The notes below the pieces were generated by a model. It was not told where the DNA came from and ran no database searches. It worked only from the letters and a program-made list of their open reading frames with translations. Below, piece by piece: positions 8,778 to 16,625 of a DNA stretch of 64,000 bases. The DNA comes from an uncultured Eubacteriales bacterium (GTDB taxonomy: Bacteria; Bacillota; Clostridia; Oscillospirales; Oscillospiraceae), in contig CASFFN010000001.1 in NCBI GenBank assembly GCA_949293985.1, positions 1 to 64,000 on the forward strand, read 5' to 3'. Position numbers and translations under genes: made by a program. Numbering within the stretch: position 1 is the stretch's first letter; each line of letters begins with the position of its first letter.

Positions 8778-8811
8778 AAAAAGCGCCGCTTCCCAGGTAA
8801 ACCCCTCATAA

Positions 8812-8866
8812 AAAAAGAAAAACCCTGAAGCCTCTGTTTGGCAGAAGCTTCAGGGTTTTCTTCTTT
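8812..8866. terminator. Bidirectional terminator between cas2 and the CRISPR array
   Basis: AACCCTGAAGC and GCTTCAGGGTT form the stem. The plus strand continues TTCTTCTTTT. The minus strand continues with TTTTTCTTTTTTT, an even better tail. It can stop cas operon transcripts from the left and array transcripts from the right. Confidence 0.8.
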
Positions 8867-8928
8867 TGCCTGCTTTCCCGGAAGTATACCCGGAAAAAAG
8901 TAAGTTTTTTGGCAGTTTCCCAAAGTCT
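8867..8928. promoter_or_regulatory. Presumed CRISPR leader
   Basis: A short A/T-rich stretch of 62 bases between the terminator and the first perfect repeat. The end next to cas2 carries perfect repeats while the far end is degenerate, so this side is inferred to be where new spacers enter. No gene is present. Confidence 0.55.
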
Positions 8929-10020
8929 ATTATACCACAACAAGAAACATTAGGGAACTACAACAAGATGGTGTGTTTGCTGATTTCTTTTGTATTATAC
9001 CACAACAAGAAACATTAGGGAACTACAACCAGATCAGACAACTGCTGTTTCCATTTCCGATTATACCACAACAAGAAACATTAGGGAACTACAACAAGGG
9101 TTTTACAAGTGAGGAGGCGTAACATATTATACCACAACAAGAAACATTAGGGAACTACAACTTGTGGAATATCAACCGCCAGAGTGACCTCGATTATACC
9201 ACAACAAGAAACATTAGGGAACTACAACTGCCAAAGTAGTAGGAAACGCACTCAACGCATTATACCACAACAAGAAACATTAGGGAACTACAACTCGTAG
9301 CCTGCACCTCTGGCCCATTCCATGATTATACCACAACAAGAAACATTAGGGAACTACAACGGTTGCGGTATCTTTTGTCGGAATTAGACCATTATACCAC
9401 AACAAGAAACATTAGGGAACTACAACGGAATCACCGTGTCTGCCTGGGGGATTTCCATTATACCACAACAAGAAACATTAGGGAACTACAACCTTATGAG
9501 CCGCCTTCCGAATCTTTTTTTGATTATACCACAACAAGAAACATTAGGGAACTACAACTATCCTGATGATGTTTCTCATATGGAAGCCATTATACCACAA
9601 CAAGAAACATTAGGGAACTACAACGACGATAAAGCCGACGAGCGAAAAGCCGAGATTATACCACAACAAGAAACATTAGGGAACTACAACTCGGTTCTAT
9701 CCTTCATTATGTAGTCAGCAATTATACCACAACAAGAAACATTAGGGAACTACAACATTATACTTCTACTTTTACTGTCCCTGGAAATTATACCACAACA
9801 AGAAACATTAGGGAACTACAACTCACACTGTAACACACCGTCCGTGTAGTCGATTATACCACAACAAGAAACATTAGGGAACTACAACCTTTGACACATG
9901 AGTATAAATGCGATCCATATTATACCACAACAAGAAACATTAGGGAACTACAACACTTGGTGCCCTCAAAACGCTGCAAGCGCTATTATACCACAACAAG
10001 AGACAATCGGGAAGGGGTAT
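8929..10020 (-). CRISPR. CRISPR array, 17 repeats and 16 spacers
   Basis: Repeats are 36 bp (starting ATTATACCAC and ending ACTACAAC on the plus strand). Repeats 1-16 (8929 to 9954) look identical. Repeat 17 (9985-10020) keeps the first half but is altered after about base 17. Spacers are 30 bp, except the first (29) and the fourth (31). Read on the minus strand the repeat begins GTTGTAG and ends TGGTATAAT, the layout known from Neisseria-type II-C arrays, where each repeat carries an extended -10 promoter for its crRNA. The tracrRNA anti-repeat also demands minus-strand crRNAs. The spacer targets are unknown. Confidence 0.97.
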
Positions 10021-10051
10021 AACGATTTTGGTGGGTAGGTGGCGAGTGACA

Positions 10052-10080
10052 TTGACTTTCCCTGGAATTTGTGATAGAAT
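10052..10080 (+). promoter_or_regulatory. Promoter of the cobalamin/heme gene run
   Basis: TTGACT (10052-10057), 17 bases, TAGAAT (10075-10080). Transcription would start a few bases before the first paired base of the riboswitch at 10091. It lies only about 30 bases beyond the degenerate CRISPR repeat. Confidence 0.75.
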
Positions 10081-10090
10081 GACAAAAATT

Positions 10091-10242
10091 CGTTGCAGTG
10101 CATAGGGAGCTATGCCGGGAATACGGTGCAAATCCGTAACAGTCACGCTGCTGTAAGGCGGACGAAAGCCAAGATGCCACTGGGAACCCCCTGGGAAGGC
10201 AGGCAAGTAGGAGGAAGCCAAGTCAGAATACCGACTGCAACG
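10091..10242 (+). ncRNA. Cobalamin riboswitch aptamer
   Basis: The closing stem is a perfect 9-bp pair (CGTTGCAGT at 10091-10099 with ACTGCAACG at 10234-10242). Between them are family hallmarks: GCCGGGAATACGGTGCAAAT, the GCCACTGGGAA region, and the B12-box-like GGAAGCCAAGTCAGAATACC near the 3' side. It senses adenosylcobalamin or a related corrinoid and heads the biosynthetic genes, so feedback repression is expected. Confidence 0.95.
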
Positions 10243-10325
10243 CCAGATGGACAAAATCCTTTCGGCGAAAAAGGATATCTGACCAAAAGAGCCCTGTGTG
10301 GGGGTAGTATATCTTTGCCTTTTTT

Positions 10326-10364
10326 GCCTTTGTAGATTTTTTATCTATAAAGGCTTTTTATTTT
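10326..10364 (+). terminator. Riboswitch expression-platform terminator
   Basis: GCCTTTGTAGAT and ATCTATAAAGGC pair (12 bp with one G-U), followed by TTTTTATTTT. It ends just before the ribosome binding site of the first gene, so cobalamin binding probably favours premature termination. I could not assign the competing antiterminator with confidence. Confidence 0.75.
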
Positions 10365-10384
10365 GCCTGCAGGTGGTGAAAGCC

Positions 10385-10939
10385 GTGAAAATACTGGTAA
10401 CCGGAGGCTCTGCCAGCGGAAAGTCCGCTGTGGCGGAGGAGCTTTGTGTGAAGCTGGGAAAGCAAACGGCCTACATCGCCACCATGCAGCCCTTCGGCAA
10501 GGATGCCGCCTACCGGATAGACCGGCACCGAAAGCTCCGGGAAGGGAAGGGCTTTCTCACGGTGGAGCAGTACACGGATATTGCCAAGGCAGCGGACAAG
10601 CTGGGCAGTCAGGCAGACACCCTGCTGATTGAATGTCTTTCCAACCTCTGTGCCAACGAGATTTTCTCCCCGGAGGGAGCGGGGCAGGAGGCGGAGCACC
10701 GGATCGCCCAGGGAATTGCGGCTTTGGGGGAACGGTATGAAAATGTGATTGTGGTGACCAACGAGATTTTCTCCGACGGAAGCGCCTACCCAAGGGAGAC
10801 CCAGGCTTACATCCAAACCCTGGGCAGGCTCAATGCCCGGCTGGCCCAGTGGGCGGACGGCGTGGTGGAGGTGTTCTGCGGAATCCCTCTGTACCGGAAA
10901 GACCCGGAGAACCGGGTGAAAGGATGTATGGAAACATGA
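10385..10939 (+). CDS. cobU: Adenosylcobinamide kinase / phosphate guanylyltransferase
   Basis: This 184-aa bifunctional enzyme phosphorylates adenosylcobinamide and then transfers GMP to make adenosylcobinamide-GDP. The P-loop GGSASGKS is at residues 7-14, and H48 in RIDRHRK matches the guanylylated histidine region; VVTNEIFSDG follows later. The GTG at 10385 is chosen because AGGTGG lies 8 bases upstream; longer in-frame starts run into the riboswitch terminator. It is the first gene after the riboswitch and overlaps cobS by 4 bases. Confidence 0.93.
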   Translation: MKILVTGGSASGKSAVAEELCVKLGKQTAYIATMQPFGKDAAYRIDRHRKLREGKGFLTVEQYTDIAKAADKLGSQADTLLIECLSNLCANEIFSPEGAGQEAEHRIAQGIAALGERYENVIVVTNEIFSDGSAYPRETQAYIQTLGRLNARLAQWADGVVEVFCGIPLYRKDPENRVKGCMET

Positions 10940-11700
10940 AAAAAATCCTCAGCAGCTTTGCCATTTGCTTTTCTACCTATTCCCGGATTCCCATGCCCCA
11001 CGTATCCTGGGAAGCCTCCAATATGGGCTATATATTCACCTTTTTCCCTCTGGTGGGACTGGCAGTTGGAGCAGTGCAGCTGCTCTGGCTTTGGTTTGCT
11101 CAGAATTTTGCCATCAACACCCTTTTGTACGCCGTGGCAGCCACGGTGATTCCCATTCTCATTACCGGGGGTATCCACTTAGACGGTTACATGGATACCT
11201 GCGACGCCCTTTTTTCCTACGGCGACCGGGAAAAGAAGCTGCAAATCATGAAAGACCCCAACGCCGGTGCCTTTGCGATGATCTACTGCGGCGTGTACCT
11301 GCTTCTAACGGTGGGGCTGTTTTCCCAGTTATACCTGGCCGCCGATTGGAAAACCATGGCATTTCTGGGACTGGGGTATCTTCTCAGCCGGAGCATCAGC
11401 GGCTCCTTTGTGGTGCGGATGGCCTGTGCCAAAAATTCCGGCCTTGCCTACCTGTTTCATAACGGTGCCGACCGGAAATTCTCCCAAGCAGCCCTGACGG
11501 TGTGGGCGCTCCTGCTTCTTGCAGCCATGTTCCTTTTGTGCTGGCAGCGGGCGCTTTTGACCCTGGTGCTGCTGGCCCTGTGGATTATCTGGTTTACCCA
11601 CATGGCCAGGAAGCAGTTTGGAGGCATTACCGGGGATTTGGCAGGCTTCGCTCTGGAAATTTCCGAGCTTCTCATTCTGCTCGCCACGGTAATTTTGTAA
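10936..11700 (+). CDS. cobS: Adenosylcobinamide-GDP ribazoletransferase (cobalamin synthase)
   Basis: This 254-aa integral membrane enzyme joins adenosylcobinamide-GDP to alpha-ribazole (phosphate), the last assembly step. The motif GGIHLDGYMDTCDALFS and the later MKDPNAGAFA match the family's acidic active site, and several hydrophobic helices follow. The ATG at 10936 overlaps the cobU stop as ATGA; an in-frame ATG at 10924 is possible. Confidence 0.94.
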   Translation: MKKILSSFAICFSTYSRIPMPHVSWEASNMGYIFTFFPLVGLAVGAVQLLWLWFAQNFAINTLLYAVAATVIPILITGGIHLDGYMDTCDALFSYGDREKKLQIMKDPNAGAFAMIYCGVYLLLTVGLFSQLYLAADWKTMAFLGLGYLLSRSISGSFVVRMACAKNSGLAYLFHNGADRKFSQAALTVWALLLLAAMFLLCWQRALLTLVLLALWIIWFTHMARKQFGGITGDLAGFALEISELLILLATVIL

Positions 11701-11716
11701 AAAGAGGGGAAAGACT

Positions 11717-12100
11717 TTGACCATACTGATTGTTGGCGGTGCCTGCCAGGGAAAAAGAGAATATGCAAAAAATGCCTTTGACCTGAATGAAAGAGAAATC
11801 CTGCCCTGGAATGAAGAGCGGGAAGAAGCTTCCTGCATTGCAGACCTGCACCTGCGGGTTCGTGCCTGCCTGGAGAAGGGGCTGACCCAGCAAGAGGTCC
11901 TGGAGAAGCTGCTGCCTTTCTGCCGGGGAAAAATCGTCCTTTGTGATGATATTTTCTGCGGCGTGGTGCCCCTGGATGCTATGGAACGGCAGTGGCGGGA
12001 GGTCACCGGGCGGCTTTTGTGCAGGCTTGCTCAGGAGGCAGATACGGTCATTCGGATGCAGTGCGGTCTGCCCCAGGCAATCAAGGGGGAGCTGCCATGA
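11717..12100 (+). CDS. Short CobU-like protein
   Basis: A 127-aa protein starting with TTG at 11717, with GAGGGG upstream. It begins ILIVGGACQGKREYAK, a P-loop-like motif in which Arg replaces the Ser/Thr after Lys. It ends with a CobU-like stretch (VLCDDIFCGVVPLDA, then CGLPQAIKG). The central part that carries the guanylylated His in CobU is mostly missing. Short relatives are known in Clostridia, but their role is not clear to me. It sits in the run between cobS and cobC and overlaps cobC by four bases. It may be an accessory, regulatory or single-activity derivative of CobU. Confidence 0.8.
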   Translation: MTILIVGGACQGKREYAKNAFDLNEREILPWNEEREEASCIADLHLRVRACLEKGLTQQEVLEKLLPFCRGKIVLCDDIFCGVVPLDAMERQWREVTGRLLCRLAQEADTVIRMQCGLPQAIKGELP

Positions 12101-12693
12101 AGAAAATTCTTTTAATTCGCCACGGAAAAACCCAGGGCAATCTGGAGCGGCGATACATCGGAAGAACCGACGAGCCCCTGTGTGAGGCCGGCCGTGCCGC
12201 CCTGGAAGGGCGCTCCTATCCTGCCTGTGACATCCTCCTTTCCAGCCCCATGGTGCGGTGCCTGGAAACCGGAGAGATACTCTATCCCGGGAAGAAGCCG
12301 GAGATTGTCCCGGATTTGCGGGAGTGCGACTTTGGCCGCTTCGAGGGAAAGACCTATACCGAGCTTTGCACCGACCCGGACTATCAGCGGTTTTTGGACA
12401 GTAACGGCACCGGGGAGATTCCCCAAGGAGAATCTGCCGCCCAGTTCCGGGAGCGGTGCCTCCGGGGCTTCCGGCAGGTGCTGGAGATTCTGGACAAGGC
12501 CCAATGGCAGACCGCAGCGGTAATTTGCCACGGCGGCACCATCATGTCGGTGCTGGACGCCTATGACCCGGAGCACCTGGGCTTCTACCAGTACCAGGTG
12601 GAAAACGGCGGCGGCTACCTGGGATATTATGAGGAAGAAAATCACCGCTTTTCCCGGTGGGAAAAGCTTTCCGGAAAGAGAGAAGCAACATGA
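12097..12693 (+). CDS. cobC: Alpha-ribazole phosphatase
   Basis: This 198-aa histidine-phosphatase-superfamily protein begins MKKILLIRHGKTQGN, the phosphate-accepting RHG motif. A second active-site His lies in VICHGGTIMS. In this context it should remove the 5' phosphate from alpha-ribazole phosphate or cobalamin phosphate. It overlaps both neighbours by ATGA junctions. Other phosphatases of this superfamily look similar, so the assignment rests partly on context. Confidence 0.87.
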   Translation: MKKILLIRHGKTQGNLERRYIGRTDEPLCEAGRAALEGRSYPACDILLSSPMVRCLETGEILYPGKKPEIVPDLRECDFGRFEGKTYTELCTDPDYQRFLDSNGTGEIPQGESAAQFRERCLRGFRQVLEILDKAQWQTAAVICHGGTIMSVLDAYDPEHLGFYQYQVENGGGYLGYYEEENHRFSRWEKLSGKREAT

Positions 12694-13661
12694 CAATGGC
12701 AGTAATTTTGGCGGCGGCCTTTCTCCTGGACGCTGTTTTTGGTGACCCTTACTGGATTCCCCATCCCATCTGCCTCATTGGAAAGCTGATTTCCCGGGGG
12801 GAGAAGCTGCTGCGAAAGCTCTCCGGTAAAACCCAAAGAAGCCAGTTCTGGTGCGGCGCCCTGCTGACGGTTTGCTGCGTGGTTGTGTGCTTTTTGGTGC
12901 CCTTTGGAATTTTGTGGCTCCTGGGGAAGATTCATTGGAGCCTGGCGGTGGTGGTGGAAACCTGGTTCTGCTTCCAGATTTTTGCCGCCCACTCCCTGAA
13001 AAAAGAGAGCATGAAGGTGATGGTTCCCTTGGAAAAAGGGGATTTGCCCCAGGCCAGAAAATACCTTTCTTACATCGTAGGCCGGGACACCCAGGCCTTG
13101 TCCCAGGAAGGGGTTGCCAAAGGCGCCGTGGAAACCGTGGCGGAAAACACCACCGATGGGGTGATTGCACCGCTGCTTTATATGGCCATCGGCGGTGCAC
13201 CCCTGGCCTTTGCCTATAAGGCAGTGAACACCTTGGACTCCATGATTGGCTACAAAAATGACAAATACCTGTACTTTGGGTGTTTTGCCGCAAAGAACGA
13301 CGATGTGTGGAACTATATCCCTGCACGGCTCACCGCCGGACTGATGATTCTTTCCGCCTTTTTCCTGGGCTATGACGGCAAAGAGGCCATTCGGATTTAC
13401 CGCCGGGATCGGAGAAAGCACGCCAGTCCCAACAGCGCCCAGACGGAAAGCGTGTGCGCCGGAGCCCTTGGCCTGCAGCTGGCGGGGGATGCCTCCTATT
13501 TTGGGAAGGTCCATCATAAACCCACCATCGGCGACCCGGTTCGCCCTATCGAACCCCGGGACATTGCCCGGGCCAACCGGCTGATGTACGCCACCTCTGT
13601 CCTGGGGGTAATCCTGGCGGTGGTTGTCCACCTGGCCTTGTGGTATTTTCTTTTCCGGTAA
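12690..13661 (+). CDS. cbiB: Adenosylcobinamide-phosphate synthase
   Basis: This 323-aa membrane protein attaches aminopropanol (phosphate) to the f side chain of adenosylcobyric acid. Family motifs visible are GDPYWIPHPICLIGKLIS near the N terminus, ENTTDGVIAP, TLDSMIGYKNDKY and SPNSAQTESVCAGALG, among several hydrophobic helices. The start overlaps the cobC stop as ATGA. The downstream cobD supplies its aminopropanol phosphate. Confidence 0.95.
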   Translation: MTMAVILAAAFLLDAVFGDPYWIPHPICLIGKLISRGEKLLRKLSGKTQRSQFWCGALLTVCCVVVCFLVPFGILWLLGKIHWSLAVVVETWFCFQIFAAHSLKKESMKVMVPLEKGDLPQARKYLSYIVGRDTQALSQEGVAKGAVETVAENTTDGVIAPLLYMAIGGAPLAFAYKAVNTLDSMIGYKNDKYLYFGCFAAKNDDVWNYIPARLTAGLMILSAFFLGYDGKEAIRIYRRDRRKHASPNSAQTESVCAGALGLQLAGDASYFGKVHHKPTIGDPVRPIEPRDIARANRLMYATSVLGVILAVVVHLALWYFLFR

Positions 13662-13676
13662 AAAAGGAGAAAACAG

Positions 13677-14732
13677 ATGATTTATGAGCATGGAGGGGAT
13701 ATTTATTCCCACCTGGAAAAAGGCGTGAAAATGCTGGATTTTTCCGCCAATATTAACCCCCTGGGGCTGCCCCCCCAGGTGTCCGCCGCCCTGAATTCTG
13801 CCCAGGCAGCGGCCACGGTGTATCCGGACCCCTATTGCCGGGCCCTTTGCCGGAGGATTGGGGATTTCCATGGCGTTTCCCAGGAGATGGTGGTCTGCGG
13901 CAACGGAGCGGCGGATCTCATCGACCGGATTGCCTATGGCCTGAAGCCCAAAACCGCCCTGGTCACTGCCCCTACCTTTTCCGAGTACGAAAAATCCGTC
14001 ACCCGGGCAGGGGGCGCGGTTTTCCACCATATTCTGAAAGAAAACCAGGGCTTTGAAATCGGGGAAGAAATTCTGGAAACAATCCGGGAAAAGAAGCCCC
14101 AGATGGTGTTTCTCTGCAACCCCAATAACCCCACAGGCCTTTTGACGGAAAAGCCCCAGCTTCTGGAAATTGCCCGGCTGTGCCGGGAACAGGGCACCAC
14201 CCTGGTGGTGGACGAGTGCTTTTTGGACTTCACCGGGAAGGAAAGCCAGTATTCCCTCATGGACAGCCTGGAGGACTTTCCCAACCTGATGATCCTGAAG
14301 GCCTTTACCAAGTTTTTCGCCATGCCGGGAATCCGCCTGGGCTATCTGCTGACCGCCAATCGGGACTTCCGGGAGGCAGTCTGGGCAGCCGGCCAGCCCT
14401 GGAGCGTCTCCGGTATCGCCCAGACCTGCGGCATTGCCGCTTTGGAGGATGGGGCGTACATACAAAGAACCCTGGAGGAAATCCCCCGGTTGCGGCATGA
14501 ACTGGCGAAAGCCCTGACTTCGCTGCCCATCACCCTTTACCCGGGAGCGGCGAACTTTTTACTGTTTCGCACGGACGATCCCGCCCTGGACAAAAAAATC
14601 CAGGAAAAGGGAATCCTGATTCGCAGCTGCGCCAACTATCCGGGGCTGGGAGAGGGTTTTTACCGGGTGGCGGTCAAATCCCGGGAGGACAACCAAAAAC
14701 TATCGGAAGCCCTGACCCAGGCGCTTTTGTAA
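13677..14732 (+). CDS. cobD: Threonine-phosphate decarboxylase
   Basis: This 351-aa PLP enzyme of the aminotransferase fold I group makes (R)-1-aminopropan-2-yl phosphate for CbiB. The Schiff-base lysine is K212 in AFTKFFAMPGIRLGY. NPNNPTG is the conserved substrate/cofactor loop, and HGGDIYSH near the N terminus is typical of CobD. AAGGAG precedes the ATG. A histidinol-phosphate aminotransferase is the main lookalike; context favours CobD. The kinase that would supply threonine phosphate is not in this window. Confidence 0.92.
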   Translation: MIYEHGGDIYSHLEKGVKMLDFSANINPLGLPPQVSAALNSAQAAATVYPDPYCRALCRRIGDFHGVSQEMVVCGNGAADLIDRIAYGLKPKTALVTAPTFSEYEKSVTRAGGAVFHHILKENQGFEIGEEILETIREKKPQMVFLCNPNNPTGLLTEKPQLLEIARLCREQGTTLVVDECFLDFTGKESQYSLMDSLEDFPNLMILKAFTKFFAMPGIRLGYLLTANRDFREAVWAAGQPWSVSGIAQTCGIAALEDGAYIQRTLEEIPRLRHELAKALTSLPITLYPGAANFLLFRTDDPALDKKIQEKGILIRSCANYPGLGEGFYRVAVKSREDNQKLSEALTQALL

Positions 14733-14756
14733 TCTGCAAAAGGGGAGTATGGAATC

Positions 14757-15836
14757 ATGTTGGATTGGGAGAAAATCAAATCAGAACTTACCGGACTGGA
14801 CGAGCGGGCCATGGAGGCCGCCCGGGAGCGGCAGCTGCAGCTGCTGAAGCCCGCAGGCAGCCTGGGACTTCTGGAGGATATGAGCATCCGGATGGCGGGC
14901 ATCACCGGAAAGGTGAAGAATCGCCTCCATAAGAAAATTCTGTTTCTGTTCGGTGCGGACAACGGGGTCTATGCCGAGGGCATTGCCGCCTCTCCCCAGG
15001 AGCTGACCCATACCCTGATGGATTTTTATGCCCGGGGTATCCAATGCGGCATCAATGTGATTTGCCAGGCCAACGGCGTGGAGCTGAGACTGGTGGACAT
15101 GGGCATCAAGGGCGAGTTCCACAGCCCCAACATTGACGACCACAAGCTTATGTGGGGCACGGACAATTTCGCCAAGGGTCTGGCCATGCCCCGGGATACG
15201 GTGCTTAAGGCCATGGAAGTGGGCTTCTCCTATGCCCGGTATGCCAAGGAAAACGGGTATGACATCCTGGGCAACGGAGAGGTAGGCATGGGCAATACCA
15301 CCACGGCGGCGGCCTGTATCATGGCCGCCCTGGGCCTGCGGGACCCGGAGCTGGCGGTGGGCCGGGGCGCCGGACTGACGGACGGGGCCTTTGCCCATAA
15401 AAAAGAGGTCATTGCCAAGGCTCTGGAACGGCACCGCCCCGATCCTTCCGACCCGGTGGACATCCTCAGCAAGGTGGGCGGGCTGGATTTGGCGGCCATG
15501 ACAGGCCTTTACATCGGTGCAGCCTATTACCGCCTTCCCATTGTGGTGGACGGGGTAATTTCCATTGCCGGAGCGCTCCTTGCCAGCCGGTTCTCTCCCA
15601 TTACCAGCCAGTACCTCTTTGGCTCCCATGTATCCAAGGAACCGGGCTATGTGCTGGCATCCCGGGCGCTGAACCTCAAGCCCATGCTCATGCTGGGAAT
15701 GCGGCTGGGAGAGGGCAGCGGCTGCCCGGTGGCTATGACGGTGATGGACACCGCCATGAGCGTCATGTGCGATATGAACACCTTTGGAGAAGAACAGGTG
15801 GATCAGGAATACCGAAAAGATATCAAAGCAGACTGA
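14757..15836 (+). CDS. cobT: Nicotinate-nucleotide:lower-ligand-base phosphoribosyltransferase
   Basis: This 359-aa enzyme activates the lower ligand base (dimethylbenzimidazole or another base) to its alpha-riboside phosphate. Catalytic E319 lies in GEGSGCP, and GNGEVGMGNTTTAA is the conserved central motif. AGGGGAG precedes the ATG. No base-synthesis genes (bza type) are in the window, so the lower ligand is unknown. Confidence 0.95.
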   Translation: MLDWEKIKSELTGLDERAMEAARERQLQLLKPAGSLGLLEDMSIRMAGITGKVKNRLHKKILFLFGADNGVYAEGIAASPQELTHTLMDFYARGIQCGINVICQANGVELRLVDMGIKGEFHSPNIDDHKLMWGTDNFAKGLAMPRDTVLKAMEVGFSYARYAKENGYDILGNGEVGMGNTTTAAACIMAALGLRDPELAVGRGAGLTDGAFAHKKEVIAKALERHRPDPSDPVDILSKVGGLDLAAMTGLYIGAAYYRLPIVVDGVISIAGALLASRFSPITSQYLFGSHVSKEPGYVLASRALNLKPMLMLGMRLGEGSGCPVAMTVMDTAMSVMCDMNTFGEEQVDQEYRKDIKAD

Positions 15837-15854
15837 ATCAGGAAGGAAAACAGA

Positions 15855-16625
15855 ATGAAAAAAGCCCTGTTGGTATTGAGCTTCGGCACCAGCGTGCCGG
15901 CGGCTCGCAAAAGCATTACGGCGGTGGAAGAAGCTCTAAAGGCGGTCTCGGACCGGGACTTTTTCCGGGCATTTACCAGCCCCACCATCCGCAAAATCCT
16001 TGCCCGGAAGGGCGAAACGGTTTGGAGCCTTTCCGAAGCACTGGAGGCGCTGCTGGAAATGGGATATGGGGATGTGGCCATCCAGCCTACCCATCTTCTT
16101 TACGGCTATGAATACGACAATATCCGGGAAACCGTGACCCAGTGGCAAGAGCGGTTTCCGGTGCTGCGCCTGGGGCAGCCTTTGCTGGCAACCCAGGAGG
16201 ATTTGTTTGCCCTTTCTGACTGTGTGGCAAAGGCCTATGCCCCCCGGGAAGGAGCGCTGGTTCTCATGGGCCACGGTACTACCCATTTTGCCAATATGGT
16301 ATATCCTGCCTTGCAGACGGTGCTTCGCAGCCGGGGCTATGAAAATATATTGGTAGGTACGGTGGAAGGCTGGCCCGGACTGGAAGATGTGCTGGCTGGG
16401 CTTCCTGCCCTGGGCAAAAAGCAGGTGCTGCTGGCGCCCTTGATGCTGGTGGCCGGAGACCACGCCTTGAATGACATGGCAGGGGAGGACGGCTGGAAAG
16501 GCCGTCTGGAGCGGGAGGGCTATACAGTCTCCTGTCATATGGAGGGACTGGGAGTATTGGAACCGGTGCAGGCCATGTATGCTGCCAGGTGTAAAACCCT
16601 TTTGGAGAACGAACATGGCCTTTGA
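15855..16625 (+). CDS. cbiK: Sirohydrochlorin cobaltochelatase
   Basis: This 256-aa class II chelatase inserts Co2+ into sirohydrochlorin, which commits it to the oxygen-independent (early cobalt) pathway. It opens ALLVLSFGTSVPAARK. Metal-binding histidines are expected in LMGHGTTHFAN and in LVAGDHALNDM. No signal peptide is seen, so it acts in the cytoplasm. Its end overlaps cbiD by 11 bases. Confidence 0.94.
   Translation: MKKALLVLSFGTSVPAARKSITAVEEALKAVSDRDFFRAFTSPTIRKILARKGETVWSLSEALEALLEMGYGDVAIQPTHLLYGYEYDNIRETVTQWQERFPVLRLGQPLLATQEDLFALSDCVAKAYAPREGALVLMGHGTTHFANMVYPALQTVLRSRGYENILVGTVEGWPGLEDVLAGLPALGKKQVLLAPLMLVAGDHALNDMAGEDGWKGRLEREGYTVSCHMEGLGVLEPVQAMYAARCKTLLENEHGL

Noticed and set aside
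9363-9714. Open frames with repeated YTTTRNIRELQ or IIPQQETLGNYN units, which look like a repeat protein
   Set aside because: They are translations of the CRISPR repeats and spacers; there is no ribosome site, and the period equals the repeat-spacer unit of 66 bp.
8965-9984. Self-targeting spacers matching other parts of the window
   Set aside because: Scanning by eye gave no convincing match of any spacer to this window; only a proper search could exclude it.
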